Shown: one piece after another, positions 15,589 through 23,621 of the stretch
Position numbering within the stretch: position 1 is the stretch's first letter
Layout: every line of letters starts with the position of its first letter
Origin: Spirochaetales bacterium Spiro_09
GTDB lineage: Bacteria > Spirochaetota > Spirochaetia > Treponematales > Treponemataceae
Reading direction: 5' to 3'
Length of the DNA: 32,341 nt
Assembly (NCBI GenBank): GCA_001604385.1
Contig: LVBK01000040.1
Span: 1 to 32,341, forward strand
Made by a program: the position numbers and the translations under genes
The notes under the pieces: model-generated
What the model was told of the DNA's origin: nothing
Databases searched by the model: none
The model's input: the letters and a program-made list of their open reading frames with translations, nothing else

Positions 15589-15995
15589 CGGGAGGGATCC
15601 TCCATGCGGAAAGAAAAGTTTTCGATGTCAAGCCGGCGAGTGTCATGAATGATTGCGACAACATGCTGCCAGGGGGTTTCCGGATGAATGACCAGTAAAA
15701 AGGTCATATTCGGGTATTGGCTTTTCTTCCCTCTCAGTTCCAGAAAGAGCGCCTCCCTGTCTATCGATTTCCCGTCGATAAACAGGTTTCCGTCACTACC
15801 TACAAAGCATTTAAGTAAATCATTCGTATTGACAACACGGGGTTTCTGGTTGTCGGGAAGATCGATCAGAAACCCCTTGTTGATGTTGAAACCTGCTATG
15901 ACTATGAAGAAAATGATAAGCAAAAAAGAAAGGTCGTTGAGCGCACCCGAATCTCCGGGGTCGTTCGGGCAACGCCTTTTAATCAGCTTTTTCAT
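15585..15995 (-). CDS. exbD: ExbD/TolR-family protein, first copy
   Basis: The 136-residue protein has one TM segment (about 20-39) led by the conserved Asp in ALNDLSFLLIIFFIV. Its periplasmic domain contains LFIDGKSIDREALFLEL and FLLVIHPETPWQHVVAII. It differs markedly in sequence from the second ExbD next door, so this is an old duplication rather than a recent one. Start and stop both overlap neighbouring genes by four bases (exbB upstream, second exbD downstream), implying tightly coupled expression in a fixed ratio. Confidence 0.92.
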   Translation of the reverse strand: MKKLIKRRCPNDPGDSGALNDLSFLLIIFFIVIAGFNINKGFLIDLPDNQKPRVVNTNDLLKCFVGSDGNLFIDGKSIDREALFLELRGKKSQYPNMTFLLVIHPETPWQHVVAIIHDTRRLDIENFSFRMEDPSR

Positions 15996-16633
15996 GTTTG
16001 TGAAACCTGTGTATCCAGTATTGCCAGCGTGACATCGCTGGTTGCCTTTGTAATTTCCGCTGCGAAGGTGTCAACTTTCTGTATAAGCAGATTGTATGCA
16101 ACAAGAGCTACGATCGCGATGCACAGGCCGAATACGGTGGTGATAAGCGCTTCATAGATGCCGTTTGCCACAAGTTGCGCGTTGACTTCTGTTGCGTTTG
16201 CGATTGACTTGAAAGCTCCGATCATTCCGGACACAGTTCCCAGAAAACCGGTGATCGGGGCGAGAGAGGCGAGTGCGGTCAAATAATTGAAGCCGTTTTC
16301 CAGACGTCGAATCCGTTCCAGGGCCTCGGTCTCGGCGGCCTTTTCCATACGGTGTTCCCCCCGACCGGCATTGGCCAATAGCGCATGGAAAATCGAAGCC
16401 GGTGTATGGCTTCGGGGCGCGGCGGCAAGCCGCGCAGTAATCGAGTCGAGGTTTCCCTTTTCGAGTTCCGAAAGAATCTCGTTTTTCAGTTTTCCAACCT
16501 GTAAATTGTGGAACAAAAAGTAGGCAATACGCTCGATCGTGATTGCTATTGTAGCGATTGAAAACGCAAGAAGGGGCCACATGAAGACTCCTCCCAGTTC
16601 AAAAAAAGTTGTAAGGGTCCATTCACCGTTCAT
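15992..16633 (-). CDS. exbB: MotA/TolQ/ExbB proton channel family protein
   Basis: The 213-residue protein has three TM regions (about 14-36, 105-130, 150-175) and the family core ITGFLGTVSGMIGAFKSIANA followed by IYEALITTVFGLCIAIVALVAYN. ExbB pentamers with ExbD use the proton gradient to drive TonB. The gene starts 11 bases inside the preceding lipoprotein gene and overlaps exbD by four bases. The TonB-dependent receptor in the same operon identifies it as ExbB rather than TolQ or MotA. Confidence 0.94.
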   Translation of the reverse strand: MNGEWTLTTFFELGGVFMWPLLAFSIATIAITIERIAYFLFHNLQVGKLKNEILSELEKGNLDSITARLAAAPRSHTPASIFHALLANAGRGEHRMEKAAETEALERIRRLENGFNYLTALASLAPITGFLGTVSGMIGAFKSIANATEVNAQLVANGIYEALITTVFGLCIAIVALVAYNLLIQKVDTFAAEITKATSDVTLAILDTQVSQT

Positions 16634-17357
16634 CTTCTATCTCCCATGTATATAAAAAGTAAAAAAGCGATGTTGTTTCTTCCCAATCCCGGTACAGGGT
16701 TCCCGAATTTCGCACTTCCTGTAGTTCCCGGGGAAACCGGTTTGTTGTCCATACGGTATCCCATCGTATCCCCTCTCCCCGAATTCGGCTGTCTTTGCCC
16801 GGTTTGGAGGCGCTGAAACCTTCCGGGTATCCGTATATCTCGGGGAAAAGGTTTTTTCCGGCCCATGCGGTAAACTCTTTTTCCTGCATCGGTTTCCGTT
16901 CCCCGGCCGTATCGGATAACCAGGCTACTGCTGCTTCAATACGCGAAAGGCGACGCTGAAAGGTTTTAATACCCTCATCATTACCCAGTATGTTGTCTTT
17001 ATACCTGATTCGGGCATAATCGACAGACAGAATGCGCATATTTTCCCGAATACCCGGCTTTGCACTATCCGTCTTTATACACAGATTTCCTTCCGCGCGC
17101 AGGACTGCTTCAGTCCAGCCATCTTTCCAGTTTGAGAACCAGTGTATGTATTCAACACGCAGGGACTGACAATCTGTCACATCCTTTTCAGGATATCCTT
17201 CAATACGTACCCGGGGCTTTTGTGGATCGGAAAGTGTGAATCGACCATCTGCCCTTGCTTCTTTCGTCAGTTCCCAGCGTTCCGCGCGCACCGTCGTACA
17301 TGATATCAGCGTCGCTGCCAGAGCGACACCCAAAAACAGACTTGATATGTGTTTCAT
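16623..17357 (-). CDS. Hypothetical lipoprotein of the TonB operon
   Basis: This 244-residue protein has a type II signal peptide with lipobox LISC (Cys20 would be lipidated). The mature part is mixed polar sequence with no recognised domain. It has many Trp and aromatic residues (WFSNWKDGWTEAVL near 73-86; DTVWTTNRF near 203) and ends acidic. It lies between the TonB-dependent receptor and exbB, overlapping both (one base and 11 bases), so it is part of the uptake system. A surface or periplasmic lipoprotein that helps capture the receptor's substrate is a reasonable guess. No function is assigned from sequence. Confidence 0.8.
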   Translation of the reverse strand: MKHISSLFLGVALAATLISCTTVRAERWELTKEARADGRFTLSDPQKPRVRIEGYPEKDVTDCQSLRVEYIHWFSNWKDGWTEAVLRAEGNLCIKTDSAKPGIRENMRILSVDYARIRYKDNILGNDEGIKTFQRRLSRIEAAVAWLSDTAGERKPMQEKEFTAWAGKNLFPEIYGYPEGFSASKPGKDSRIRGEGIRWDTVWTTNRFPRELQEVRNSGTLYRDWEETTSLFYFLYTWEIEDER

Positions 17358-19879
17358 CAGTAACTCACTTTGTATCCCACGGACAATATGGGAATACCGA
17401 TATTGAAATCTGCAGAATCGCTGTCAGCAATTTCTTTTCCTGTATAGGGGTCGAACTGGGAATTCGACTTTGGCTTATACAGGTTTACGAAGATATCCTC
17501 AATGCCGATGTACTGTTCCCATCTAATTTTGGAATTCCGGAAATAATTCGACCAGGACACACGAAGGTCAACCGGGCAGGAAAGACCGGTACGCAGTTTT
17601 GAATCGTAGTATTCTTTTCGCTCATACTGTTCGATCCGGTTTCCATTATAGTCCAGACTGTGCATGGTTATGTCAGCGGTACGGGTTCTTGGTTTTCCGC
17701 TTGCGATACTGGTTTTAAGCGTTGCAGTCAAGCCGGGGAATGGTCTCCAGTTCAGAATCAGATTCGCCGAATGAAAGCGGTGAAAATCGGGAAAGTACCA
17801 CTGGTTCAGGGGTTCGCCGTACATTGTGGTCAGTTCAGGATCATGTGCTTTCAGCGGATTCTTGAATTGCGAGTATACAAACGAGTAGGAAAGGTATCCA
17901 TCGAAATACCGTCCGCTTTTCTTTCGTAACAGTAGGTCAAACCCCGCCGTATAGCCCATGCCGTCGGTTTTTACCGTATATTCCGTAGTGGTAGTCATTC
18001 CCTGTGCAGTGGTTTCGGCGACAACATAGAGGCGATTGAAGTAATGCTTGTAAAAACCTTCAATACGGAATAACCAGTCACTGAAAAGTCCTACTTCGGC
18101 CCCAACCACCTGGAACCATGTCCTGTTTGGACCGACATCAAAACTTTCAATACCGAAGTCCTCGTTGGCAGCGAGGGAGTCAACGGGAAACACCGAGAAT
18201 AGACCGGTTCCCGCGGTAAGGGTCAAACTGTCAAGTGTTTTCCCGAACTGAATTGCCGGTTTCCAGCTAAGGGACAGGCGGGGGCTGGCGACAGGCAGCG
18301 TGTTGATGTTGAATTTTGTGTTCCATAAGTAGAAATGATCGCCCCTGAGGCCTGCTTCCCCGGACAGAGTGGTTTGTTCATTTCCGAAATTCCACAAGGC
18401 AAAGACTCCGGTATTCAGGACACGGTTGCCGTCTATATTCATGGTCAATTCGACAGGAAGGTAGGTGCCTTCGGTCTCGGAGGTCATGAAAGCTTGCCAC
18501 CCTTGCATCTTTTGTCGTGAATCCGCAGTTTGTATGACGGCTTCCGAGCCGAAACCGAGACTGTGCAAGCCGTTCAGTTGTTTGTCGGCCTCAAGTTTTC
18601 CCTGGTATTGGGTAATTATTTGCTTTGACACGCCGCTCATGTCAAGACCGTCGATAGTGTAGGACGTGCCTGCATCCGGAAAGGCGTCGAGAAATTCCTG
18701 CGAGTATTCCCTGCCTCCTGTCCGCTCATAGTCGAACTCCATGTCGATAAGTTGCCAGCTTCCGGCGAACCGCCCCTGTACAATGAGCGAGTCGGTTGCC
18801 AGCCACTTGAAGCGGGTGACTCCAAAGCTTTGCAGGTACAGCCAGTCAAAGGCTGCTTGTGAATTGATTCCCTCTTCATCGACTTCGGAAAAAATACCCA
18901 CTCCGTCGCTGCCGAAAAAACCGCTGGTGGTCATTTCGAAGGTTGGATCCGGTCTCCACCACAATTTTGTGTAGAAGTCTCGTATATACGGCATGGTCGG
19001 AATTGTCTCGGACAGTTTGGGTTCCTGGTCAAGGATGGTATCATTGAGGAATTGCATGGTTTCGAGCCAGGTTACCTTGCCGCCCAGGAAAATTCCTGCT
19101 TTCGATCCAAGGGGAATTTGGGTAAATATGTCGCATGAGGTTGTTGAAAGACTGCCGTCAAAACGAACGTTTCCGGTTGAAGGGGATACCGTTTCTATTT
19201 CCAGGAGACCGGATACCGCCCTGCCGTATCGGACAGAAAATACACCATGGGACATTTTTGCGGACTGTACCATATTCGGGTTGAAGATCGAAAAGCCTCC
19301 GCCCCAGTGCCAGGGAGATATGAGATATACCCCGTCCATAACCGTTGCAGTTTCGTCAGGGTAACCTCCCCGGATGGAAGGAGTCGCATTCCATGCTCCG
19401 GCGAAACCGACGCCTGGAAGGGTTTTGATCGAGGACATGACATCTTCGACCAGACCGAGGTTGGAGATGGTATCCATGTCCCTCTTTTCCATGACGAGGG
19501 ACACTCCGGGTTTTTCGTCAGTTTTGCCCGGAATGGTGCGTTCGACAACCAGTTCCTGTCCGTCAATGACATCCTGTATCGACATGGCGATCGAGAGCGT
19601 GCGTTGTGCGCTTTCAACCGGAATCCGTACAGTTGCATATCCGGGATAGCGGGCAGTTACAGTTCCCCGCACGAAATTTTCCCCCGCAGTCAAGATAGCA
19701 GTGCCGTCGGCATCGCTGTGTGCGATAACCGGTTGTTCGCCGGAGGAGGTAAGCTCGAGCTTGACTCCCTCAAGCGGAAAATCGAGATCCTTGTCGTACA
19801 CCCTGACTTGAATGTCCTGGGCACACAACAAGGCTGCGGCAAGTAAAAGTGCTCCTGTCAGAGATCCTTTTTTGTTCAT
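17357..19879 (-). CDS. TonB-dependent outer-membrane receptor
   Basis: The 840-residue protein has a Sec signal peptide (1-20, LLCAQ cleavage region). A carboxypeptidase-regulatory-like beta domain follows (about 21-105, with PLEGVKLELTSSG and DADGTA). Next come a plug domain (about 108-240, with LGLVEDVMSSIKTLPGV, SIRGGYPDETATVMDGV and VRYGRAVSGLLEIET) and a long beta barrel ending in an aromatic residue (YKVSY). The N-terminal beta domain is common in SusC-like and signalling receptors. Substrate is unknown; no metal-binding or sugar-specific motif was recognised. The ATG at 19879 has GGAG at 19890-19887. The lipoprotein, ExbB, two ExbDs and TonB follow with overlaps. Confidence 0.92.
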   Translation of the reverse strand: MNKKGSLTGALLLAAALLCAQDIQVRVYDKDLDFPLEGVKLELTSSGEQPVIAHSDADGTAILTAGENFVRGTVTARYPGYATVRIPVESAQRTLSIAMSIQDVIDGQELVVERTIPGKTDEKPGVSLVMEKRDMDTISNLGLVEDVMSSIKTLPGVGFAGAWNATPSIRGGYPDETATVMDGVYLISPWHWGGGFSIFNPNMVQSAKMSHGVFSVRYGRAVSGLLEIETVSPSTGNVRFDGSLSTTSCDIFTQIPLGSKAGIFLGGKVTWLETMQFLNDTILDQEPKLSETIPTMPYIRDFYTKLWWRPDPTFEMTTSGFFGSDGVGIFSEVDEEGINSQAAFDWLYLQSFGVTRFKWLATDSLIVQGRFAGSWQLIDMEFDYERTGGREYSQEFLDAFPDAGTSYTIDGLDMSGVSKQIITQYQGKLEADKQLNGLHSLGFGSEAVIQTADSRQKMQGWQAFMTSETEGTYLPVELTMNIDGNRVLNTGVFALWNFGNEQTTLSGEAGLRGDHFYLWNTKFNINTLPVASPRLSLSWKPAIQFGKTLDSLTLTAGTGLFSVFPVDSLAANEDFGIESFDVGPNRTWFQVVGAEVGLFSDWLFRIEGFYKHYFNRLYVVAETTAQGMTTTTEYTVKTDGMGYTAGFDLLLRKKSGRYFDGYLSYSFVYSQFKNPLKAHDPELTTMYGEPLNQWYFPDFHRFHSANLILNWRPFPGLTATLKTSIASGKPRTRTADITMHSLDYNGNRIEQYERKEYYDSKLRTGLSCPVDLRVSWSNYFRNSKIRWEQYIGIEDIFVNLYKPKSNSQFDPYTGKEIADSDSADFNIGIPILSVGYKVSY

Positions 19880-19894
19880 GTGTATTCTCCATTC

Positions 19895-19919
19895 GGTTGG
19901 TTTTATATTGAAACCAACC
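19895..19919. promoter_or_regulatory. Inverted repeat upstream of the TonB receptor
   Basis: Perfect 9-bp arms (19895-19903 and 19911-19919) flank a 7-nt loop, 16 bases upstream of the receptor start. On the minus strand it covers a TATAAA that could serve as a -10. It is not followed by a T run. It may be an operator or an mRNA hairpin separating caspase-gene and receptor expression. Confidence 0.55.
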
Positions 19920-19971
19920 TCTTATTCACCGGGCATCGCAGATCAGAGCGTACCCTGTCAGCAATATGTGG

Positions 19972-22224
19972 TTAAAACCGCAGACCGGCAGAAAATACCG
20001 GATAGATAACGACATCAGCGGTCGAGGCCGTCAAGGGTTTATTCCTGTTGCCTACCGTAAATGCCTTATCGTTTTGTCCCGGCAGATTGAAATCCAGACC
20101 GATGCTTGCGAAGGCCCCGAAGTGCTTTTTAAACATGTGGATAGCAGTGATCCGCAGATGGGGAACCCAATAATCCATTCCATCCTCAAAAGCGGATTCC
20201 GCAAGGTCTTGTTGTTCTTGCTCATCCTGTGTTTGCTCTATTTGTTCGAATTTATCGGAAAACATAAGGCCTGCTTCATCTGGAATGAACAGTCGTCCGA
20301 TCAGTTCGAGATCAATGGCCAGCCGCTTCGATGCGAGCAGGCGTCGTCCTATGCCAAAGCCCAACACGCCGTATCCGGGATCATCCGTCTGTTCAAAGCC
20401 GAAGTGAAACGAGGTAAAAAAGGAAGGTGTCCCGCCATGATAGGCAAAAAAGAGGGTGTTGGTGTCTTCCATGCTGATTGACGGTGCTATAATCCCGTCT
20501 GCGATAAAATTAAGTATTCCTAATGACAGGCCGTAGTTTGAACGGGCAATATTGATTACGCCGATCTGCATCCCGGTTATTTTTCCGGCAATATTGATGA
20601 ACCCTGCGGCTTGTACACCATCAGAATCGCCTCCGGTAATATTGGCAAAGCCTGCTCCTTGGACTCCCGAGAAGCCGTCACCGGCAATGTTGAGAAAGCC
20701 CGAAACCTGCAGCCATTCTATCCGGCCTGTAGCGATATTCAGAAAACCGGCTCCCTGTACACCTGAAAGGGTTCCGGAAGAGATATTCATGAAACCGGAA
20801 GCCTGGATACCGGAAAAGTTTCCGCCCAAATTTGACATAAAGCCGGTAAACTGCATGCCCTGACCGGTTCCTTCAGGTGAAATTGTCCCCATAAAACCCG
20901 CAGCCTGGATACCGTTAAAGCGTCCTCGCGCGCTGGCCATAAAGCCCGCTACCTGGACTCCGTCAAGGAAACCGGTCGTAGCAGCGGAAAAACCGCTCGC
21001 CTGAATACCGGTTATACCCCAGTTTTGGCTCATGAACGGGCTTGCGGAAATATTGACAATATCTTCGGAAGTGCCGGGATACATGACCTGGCTCAGGACG
21101 CTGACAGACACGGGCACATTCTCCCGTACGGTAGATTCTTGCTGCATCTGCACCTGAGCGGTTTCAGTTTCTCCCCGCTGTCGGGCGGGAAGGCGGTTTA
21201 CCCGGGAGAACGAGCCTGAACCGACGTAAATGCGCTCGTCTTTTGACAGGGTTATTACTGTCTGTGCCGTATCGGCTCCCTGAATCCGGGTAATGGTGTA
21301 TATGCCGGTTGGTAGCGCAAGAAAAAGTTCAGTTCCCGGTGTTTTCCCCAATTCCGACACAAGCTGTCCACTGGCTGTCCGGATAAAATACCTTCCTTCA
21401 TCCTGTTTGGGAAGGACTATCGCCGCCTCGGATTCGGAAAGATCGGTCAAAATCAGGTCTCCGGAGCCGACAAGCGTTATGTTGTATGACGGGTGTTGGG
21501 GTCCATGGCTGCTCTGTTCCGTTTTTGACAGGGTATCATTGAAGGCATAGTGGTATAGCTCGTTGAGCGATACCTTGCCGTCCCCTGACGAGTCCGCCGC
21601 ACCCCGTAATCCGGTTATAAGCGCCTGGGTAAAAAAGGAAGCCTCAATCGTATCGGATTCCTGTGAGGGTTCCTTTTCCGAACTGGAGGAAAGATATGCA
21701 TGTCCCTGCACAATGGTTGAATCGTCCATCAAAAAGGGTTTTTCGACCGTACCCCCCTTTGTCCGGATAAAATTTCCCGAGAAGCAGGAATCGAGCATGA
21801 CAATGTGCACATCGGACGGAACCGCGGCAAGTCGTGATTTGAGATCGGTATACGTAAAGCGTTCGCTGCCCAGTAAAATGGCATTCTCATCCGAATGACC
21901 CGAGTAATAGAGAATAAATTCTGTTCTGCGCGCACGGTCCTTATTTTGCTCGATTCGTCGGGAGAGGGCATCGAAGGCCCGTTCGATGTCGGAGCGAGCC
22001 GGTTCGGCAAGAATAATGCTGTTCTCCGGCTTGACCCCACCTATCTCGAAGAGGGTTCCCGCAAAACGGCTTGCATCGCTTATTGCGTAGCGGAGAAGCT
22101 CCCGCTCCTGTCCGCCGTTGTTTGCCGCGATATACAGGGCATACCGTTCTATGGGAAGCGTTTGTGCTCCCGTCAGGGCAGCCAGTGCTGCGAAGAAGAT
22201 GAGAAACAGGATTTTTTTGTTCAT
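19972..22224 (-). CDS. Exported caspase-like (C14) protein with GxQxxGF repeats and C-terminal barrel-like domain
   Basis: The 750-residue protein starts with a Sec signal peptide (1-20). A caspase/C14 domain (about 25-250) shows the catalytic His in YYSGHSD (H110) and Cys in MLDSCFSG (C147). A canonical EF-hand-type calcium loop lies at 211-222 (DSSGDGKVSLNE). A beta-rich region (about 260-345) and a linker follow. Then come eleven repeats of about 16 residues at 406, 422, 438, 456, 472, 488, 504, 520, 536, 551 and 565, of the type G[IV]Q-x-x-GF-x-N[IL]. They resemble LA_2272-type surface repeats. The C-terminus (about 590-750) looks like outer-membrane strands and ends in Phe. It lies third in a sigma factor / membrane protein / caspase series. 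Substrate and true location are unknown. Confidence 0.85.
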   Translation of the reverse strand: MNKKILFLIFFAALAALTGAQTLPIERYALYIAANNGGQERELLRYAISDASRFAGTLFEIGGVKPENSIILAEPARSDIERAFDALSRRIEQNKDRARRTEFILYYSGHSDENAILLGSERFTYTDLKSRLAAVPSDVHIVMLDSCFSGNFIRTKGGTVEKPFLMDDSTIVQGHAYLSSSSEKEPSQESDTIEASFFTQALITGLRGAADSSGDGKVSLNELYHYAFNDTLSKTEQSSHGPQHPSYNITLVGSGDLILTDLSESEAAIVLPKQDEGRYFIRTASGQLVSELGKTPGTELFLALPTGIYTITRIQGADTAQTVITLSKDERIYVGSGSFSRVNRLPARQRGETETAQVQMQQESTVRENVPVSVSVLSQVMYPGTSEDIVNISASPFMSQNWGITGIQASGFSAATTGFLDGVQVAGFMASARGRFNGIQAAGFMGTISPEGTGQGMQFTGFMSNLGGNFSGIQASGFMNISSGTLSGVQGAGFLNIATGRIEWLQVSGFLNIAGDGFSGVQGAGFANITGGDSDGVQAAGFINIAGKITGMQIGVINIARSNYGLSLGILNFIADGIIAPSISMEDTNTLFFAYHGGTPSFFTSFHFGFEQTDDPGYGVLGFGIGRRLLASKRLAIDLELIGRLFIPDEAGLMFSDKFEQIEQTQDEQEQQDLAESAFEDGMDYWVPHLRITAIHMFKKHFGAFASIGLDFNLPGQNDKAFTVGNRNKPLTASTADVVIYPVFSAGLRF

Positions 22225-22236
22225 TGGTGTGCTCCT

Positions 22237-22989
22237 TTACTTGAGCAGAACCACATCGACTGCTTGTGTTTTTGGGGGCAACAAACGGTCAAGGGTAAAG
22301 GTTCCGGTTGAATCTGACCGGGCAGCCGCGGACAGGGCGGTCTTGAACGATCCGGCGGAAAATGGCTTCGACGAGGTAACAAAAATAAAACGTTCAAAGT
22401 GAGGCGCGTTGTCAAGGCGGTATGCCCAGGCGAGCGATACCTCGCCGCTTTGTCCCAGCGGTGCCGCATTGTCCCCGTGCGCGGGGAAATGTTGGGTGAC
22501 AACCCCCGAGCCGTCAACCGAAATAATGGTTCCCCATTGGGCCGTACCCGCACGGTATGCTATTTGAACGATATCGTTTGCGGTGAGGGAACTCATCGGT
22601 TCAAGCCTGATGGCAGTTTCCCCTGCTTTCTTGTACACATACAACTGTGAGCCGGAATCACCCTTGGCGCGAATGGCTACTTGCTCATCGGCAGAGAGGA
22701 TGCGGGAACCGAAGAATCCGGTTCCGGCGACGGTAAGAGCCAGGGCAAGACAGGCTGCAGCGGCAAGTCCGCCAAAGGAGTAAAATGAAAATGAAACGCG
22801 TTTCGATGTGGCTTTTTTCCCGGCCAGTTTCTCTCTGACTGCTTCCCGTATGCGTTCCGGAGGGAAATCTTCAAGAATTTGAGCGTCTGACAGGTGAATG
22901 GCAGCAATTCGGGACTGGATTGAATCCGAATCGGGAATTTCACGTTCACCGAGTGCTATTTGTTCATCGATAAGGGTAGTTCGCTTCAT
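22237..22989 (-). CDS. Single-pass membrane protein, candidate anti-sigma factor
   Basis: The 250-residue protein has a polar N-terminal region (1-65), one TM helix (about 67-93) and a C-terminal periplasmic region. The latter includes QLYVYKKAGETAIRLEPMSSLTANDIVQIAY (about 115-145) and a beta-rich tail resembling DUF4384/ActD-type domains. Its start at 22989 lies one base after the sigma-factor stop and has AGGAG upstream; longer in-frame starts inside the sigma gene have no such site. Position and one-TM topology are those of a membrane anti-sigma factor, but no classical zinc-binding anti-sigma (ZAS) motif is seen. The caspase gene follows after 12 bases. The role is inferred from context. 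Confidence 0.72.
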   Translation of the reverse strand: MKRTTLIDEQIALGEREIPDSDSIQSRIAAIHLSDAQILEDFPPERIREAVREKLAGKKATSKRVSFSFYSFGGLAAAACLALALTVAGTGFFGSRILSADEQVAIRAKGDSGSQLYVYKKAGETAIRLEPMSSLTANDIVQIAYRAGTAQWGTIISVDGSGVVTQHFPAHGDNAAPLGQSGEVSLAWAYRLDNAPHFERFIFVTSSKPFSAGSFKTALSAAARSDSTGTFTLDRLLPPKTQAVDVVLLK

Positions 22990-22990
22990 G

Positions 22991-23518
22991 TCACACTCCT
23001 GCACATGAGATGGCCCGTTTTCTGAGCGTTGCCAGGCGTTTTCTGACACCGGACACTGACAGACCGGTGGCTTCCGCGGTTTCTTCAAGGGTAAGTCCGT
23101 CGATGTAATGAAGAATTGCCATACACCTGGTATCTTCCTTTTCTTCCGCGAAAATCGTTTCAAGCAGAATTCCGGTATCGGTAATATCCTCATGGTGTTT
23201 GCCCGTATCCGCAAATTCGTCCATAAGAAACTCGCTCCGTCCGGTGTACCGTCTTTTGTCTGACCGTAACCGGTTAAGACACAGATTGGTAGCCACCGTA
23301 TAAAAGAGGCTTGAGCAGACAGCAGACAATCTTTCCCGTCGTTCAATTATCCTGACGAAGACATCCTGCATAATGTCGAGCGCTTCCTCTTCCGAACCAA
23401 GAAGATACCTGCAACGGCGCAACACCATCGGACCGAACTTCCGGTACAGCTCATCAAAGTCCTCCAGTGTAATATATGCGTCTTTTTCCTTCTTGCCGTT
23501 GTGTGTTTCTGCTTTCAT
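22991..23518 (-). CDS. ECF-type RNA polymerase sigma factor
   Basis: The 175-residue protein has sigma-70 region 2 (about 22-90, with EALDIMQDVFVRIIERRERL and FYTVATNLCLNRLRSDKRR) and region 4 with a helix-turn-helix (about 120-172, with ILHYIDGLTLEETAEATGLSVSGVRKRLATLRKRA). Regions 1 and 3 are missing, as in group 4 (ECF) factors. The ATG at 23518 follows AAGGCGG at suitable distance; a GTG at 23551 in frame is less likely. First gene of the minus-strand series leading to the caspase protein and the TonB system. Such factors usually activate their own operon when the partner anti-sigma is released. Confidence 0.92.
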   Translation of the reverse strand: MKAETHNGKKEKDAYITLEDFDELYRKFGPMVLRRCRYLLGSEEEALDIMQDVFVRIIERRERLSAVCSSLFYTVATNLCLNRLRSDKRRYTGRSEFLMDEFADTGKHHEDITDTGILLETIFAEEKEDTRCMAILHYIDGLTLEETAEATGLSVSGVRKRLATLRKRAISCAGV

Positions 23519-23549
23519 ATGTGTAACACCGCCTTGTACAGAGAATGTC

Positions 23550-23562
23550 ACCGGCGACCGGT
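23550..23562. repeat. Short palindrome upstream of the sigma-factor gene
   Basis: ACCGG-cga-CCGGT at 23550-23562 is a perfect 13-bp palindrome 32 bases before the sigma-factor start, in the 103-base gap after guaA. It may be an operator. No clear terminator for guaA and no convincing promoter were found in this gap. Confidence 0.4.
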
Positions 23563-23621
23563 ACTTTTTTATTCGAAATTAACGTGTATATGCACTCTGT
23601 TACTATAGCGCGGGTGCAGTC

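Noticed and set aside
20520-21010. Nucleotide-level tandem repeat array or CRISPR in the caspase gene
   Set aside because: The periodicity is about 48 bases and clear only at protein level (GxQxxGF); codons differ between copies, and there are no identical repeats with unique spacers.
22990-23346. N-terminal extension of the one-TM membrane protein into the sigma-factor gene
   Set aside because: It overlaps the sigma gene in another frame, lacks a ribosome-binding site, and the ATG at 22989 has AGGAG at correct spacing.
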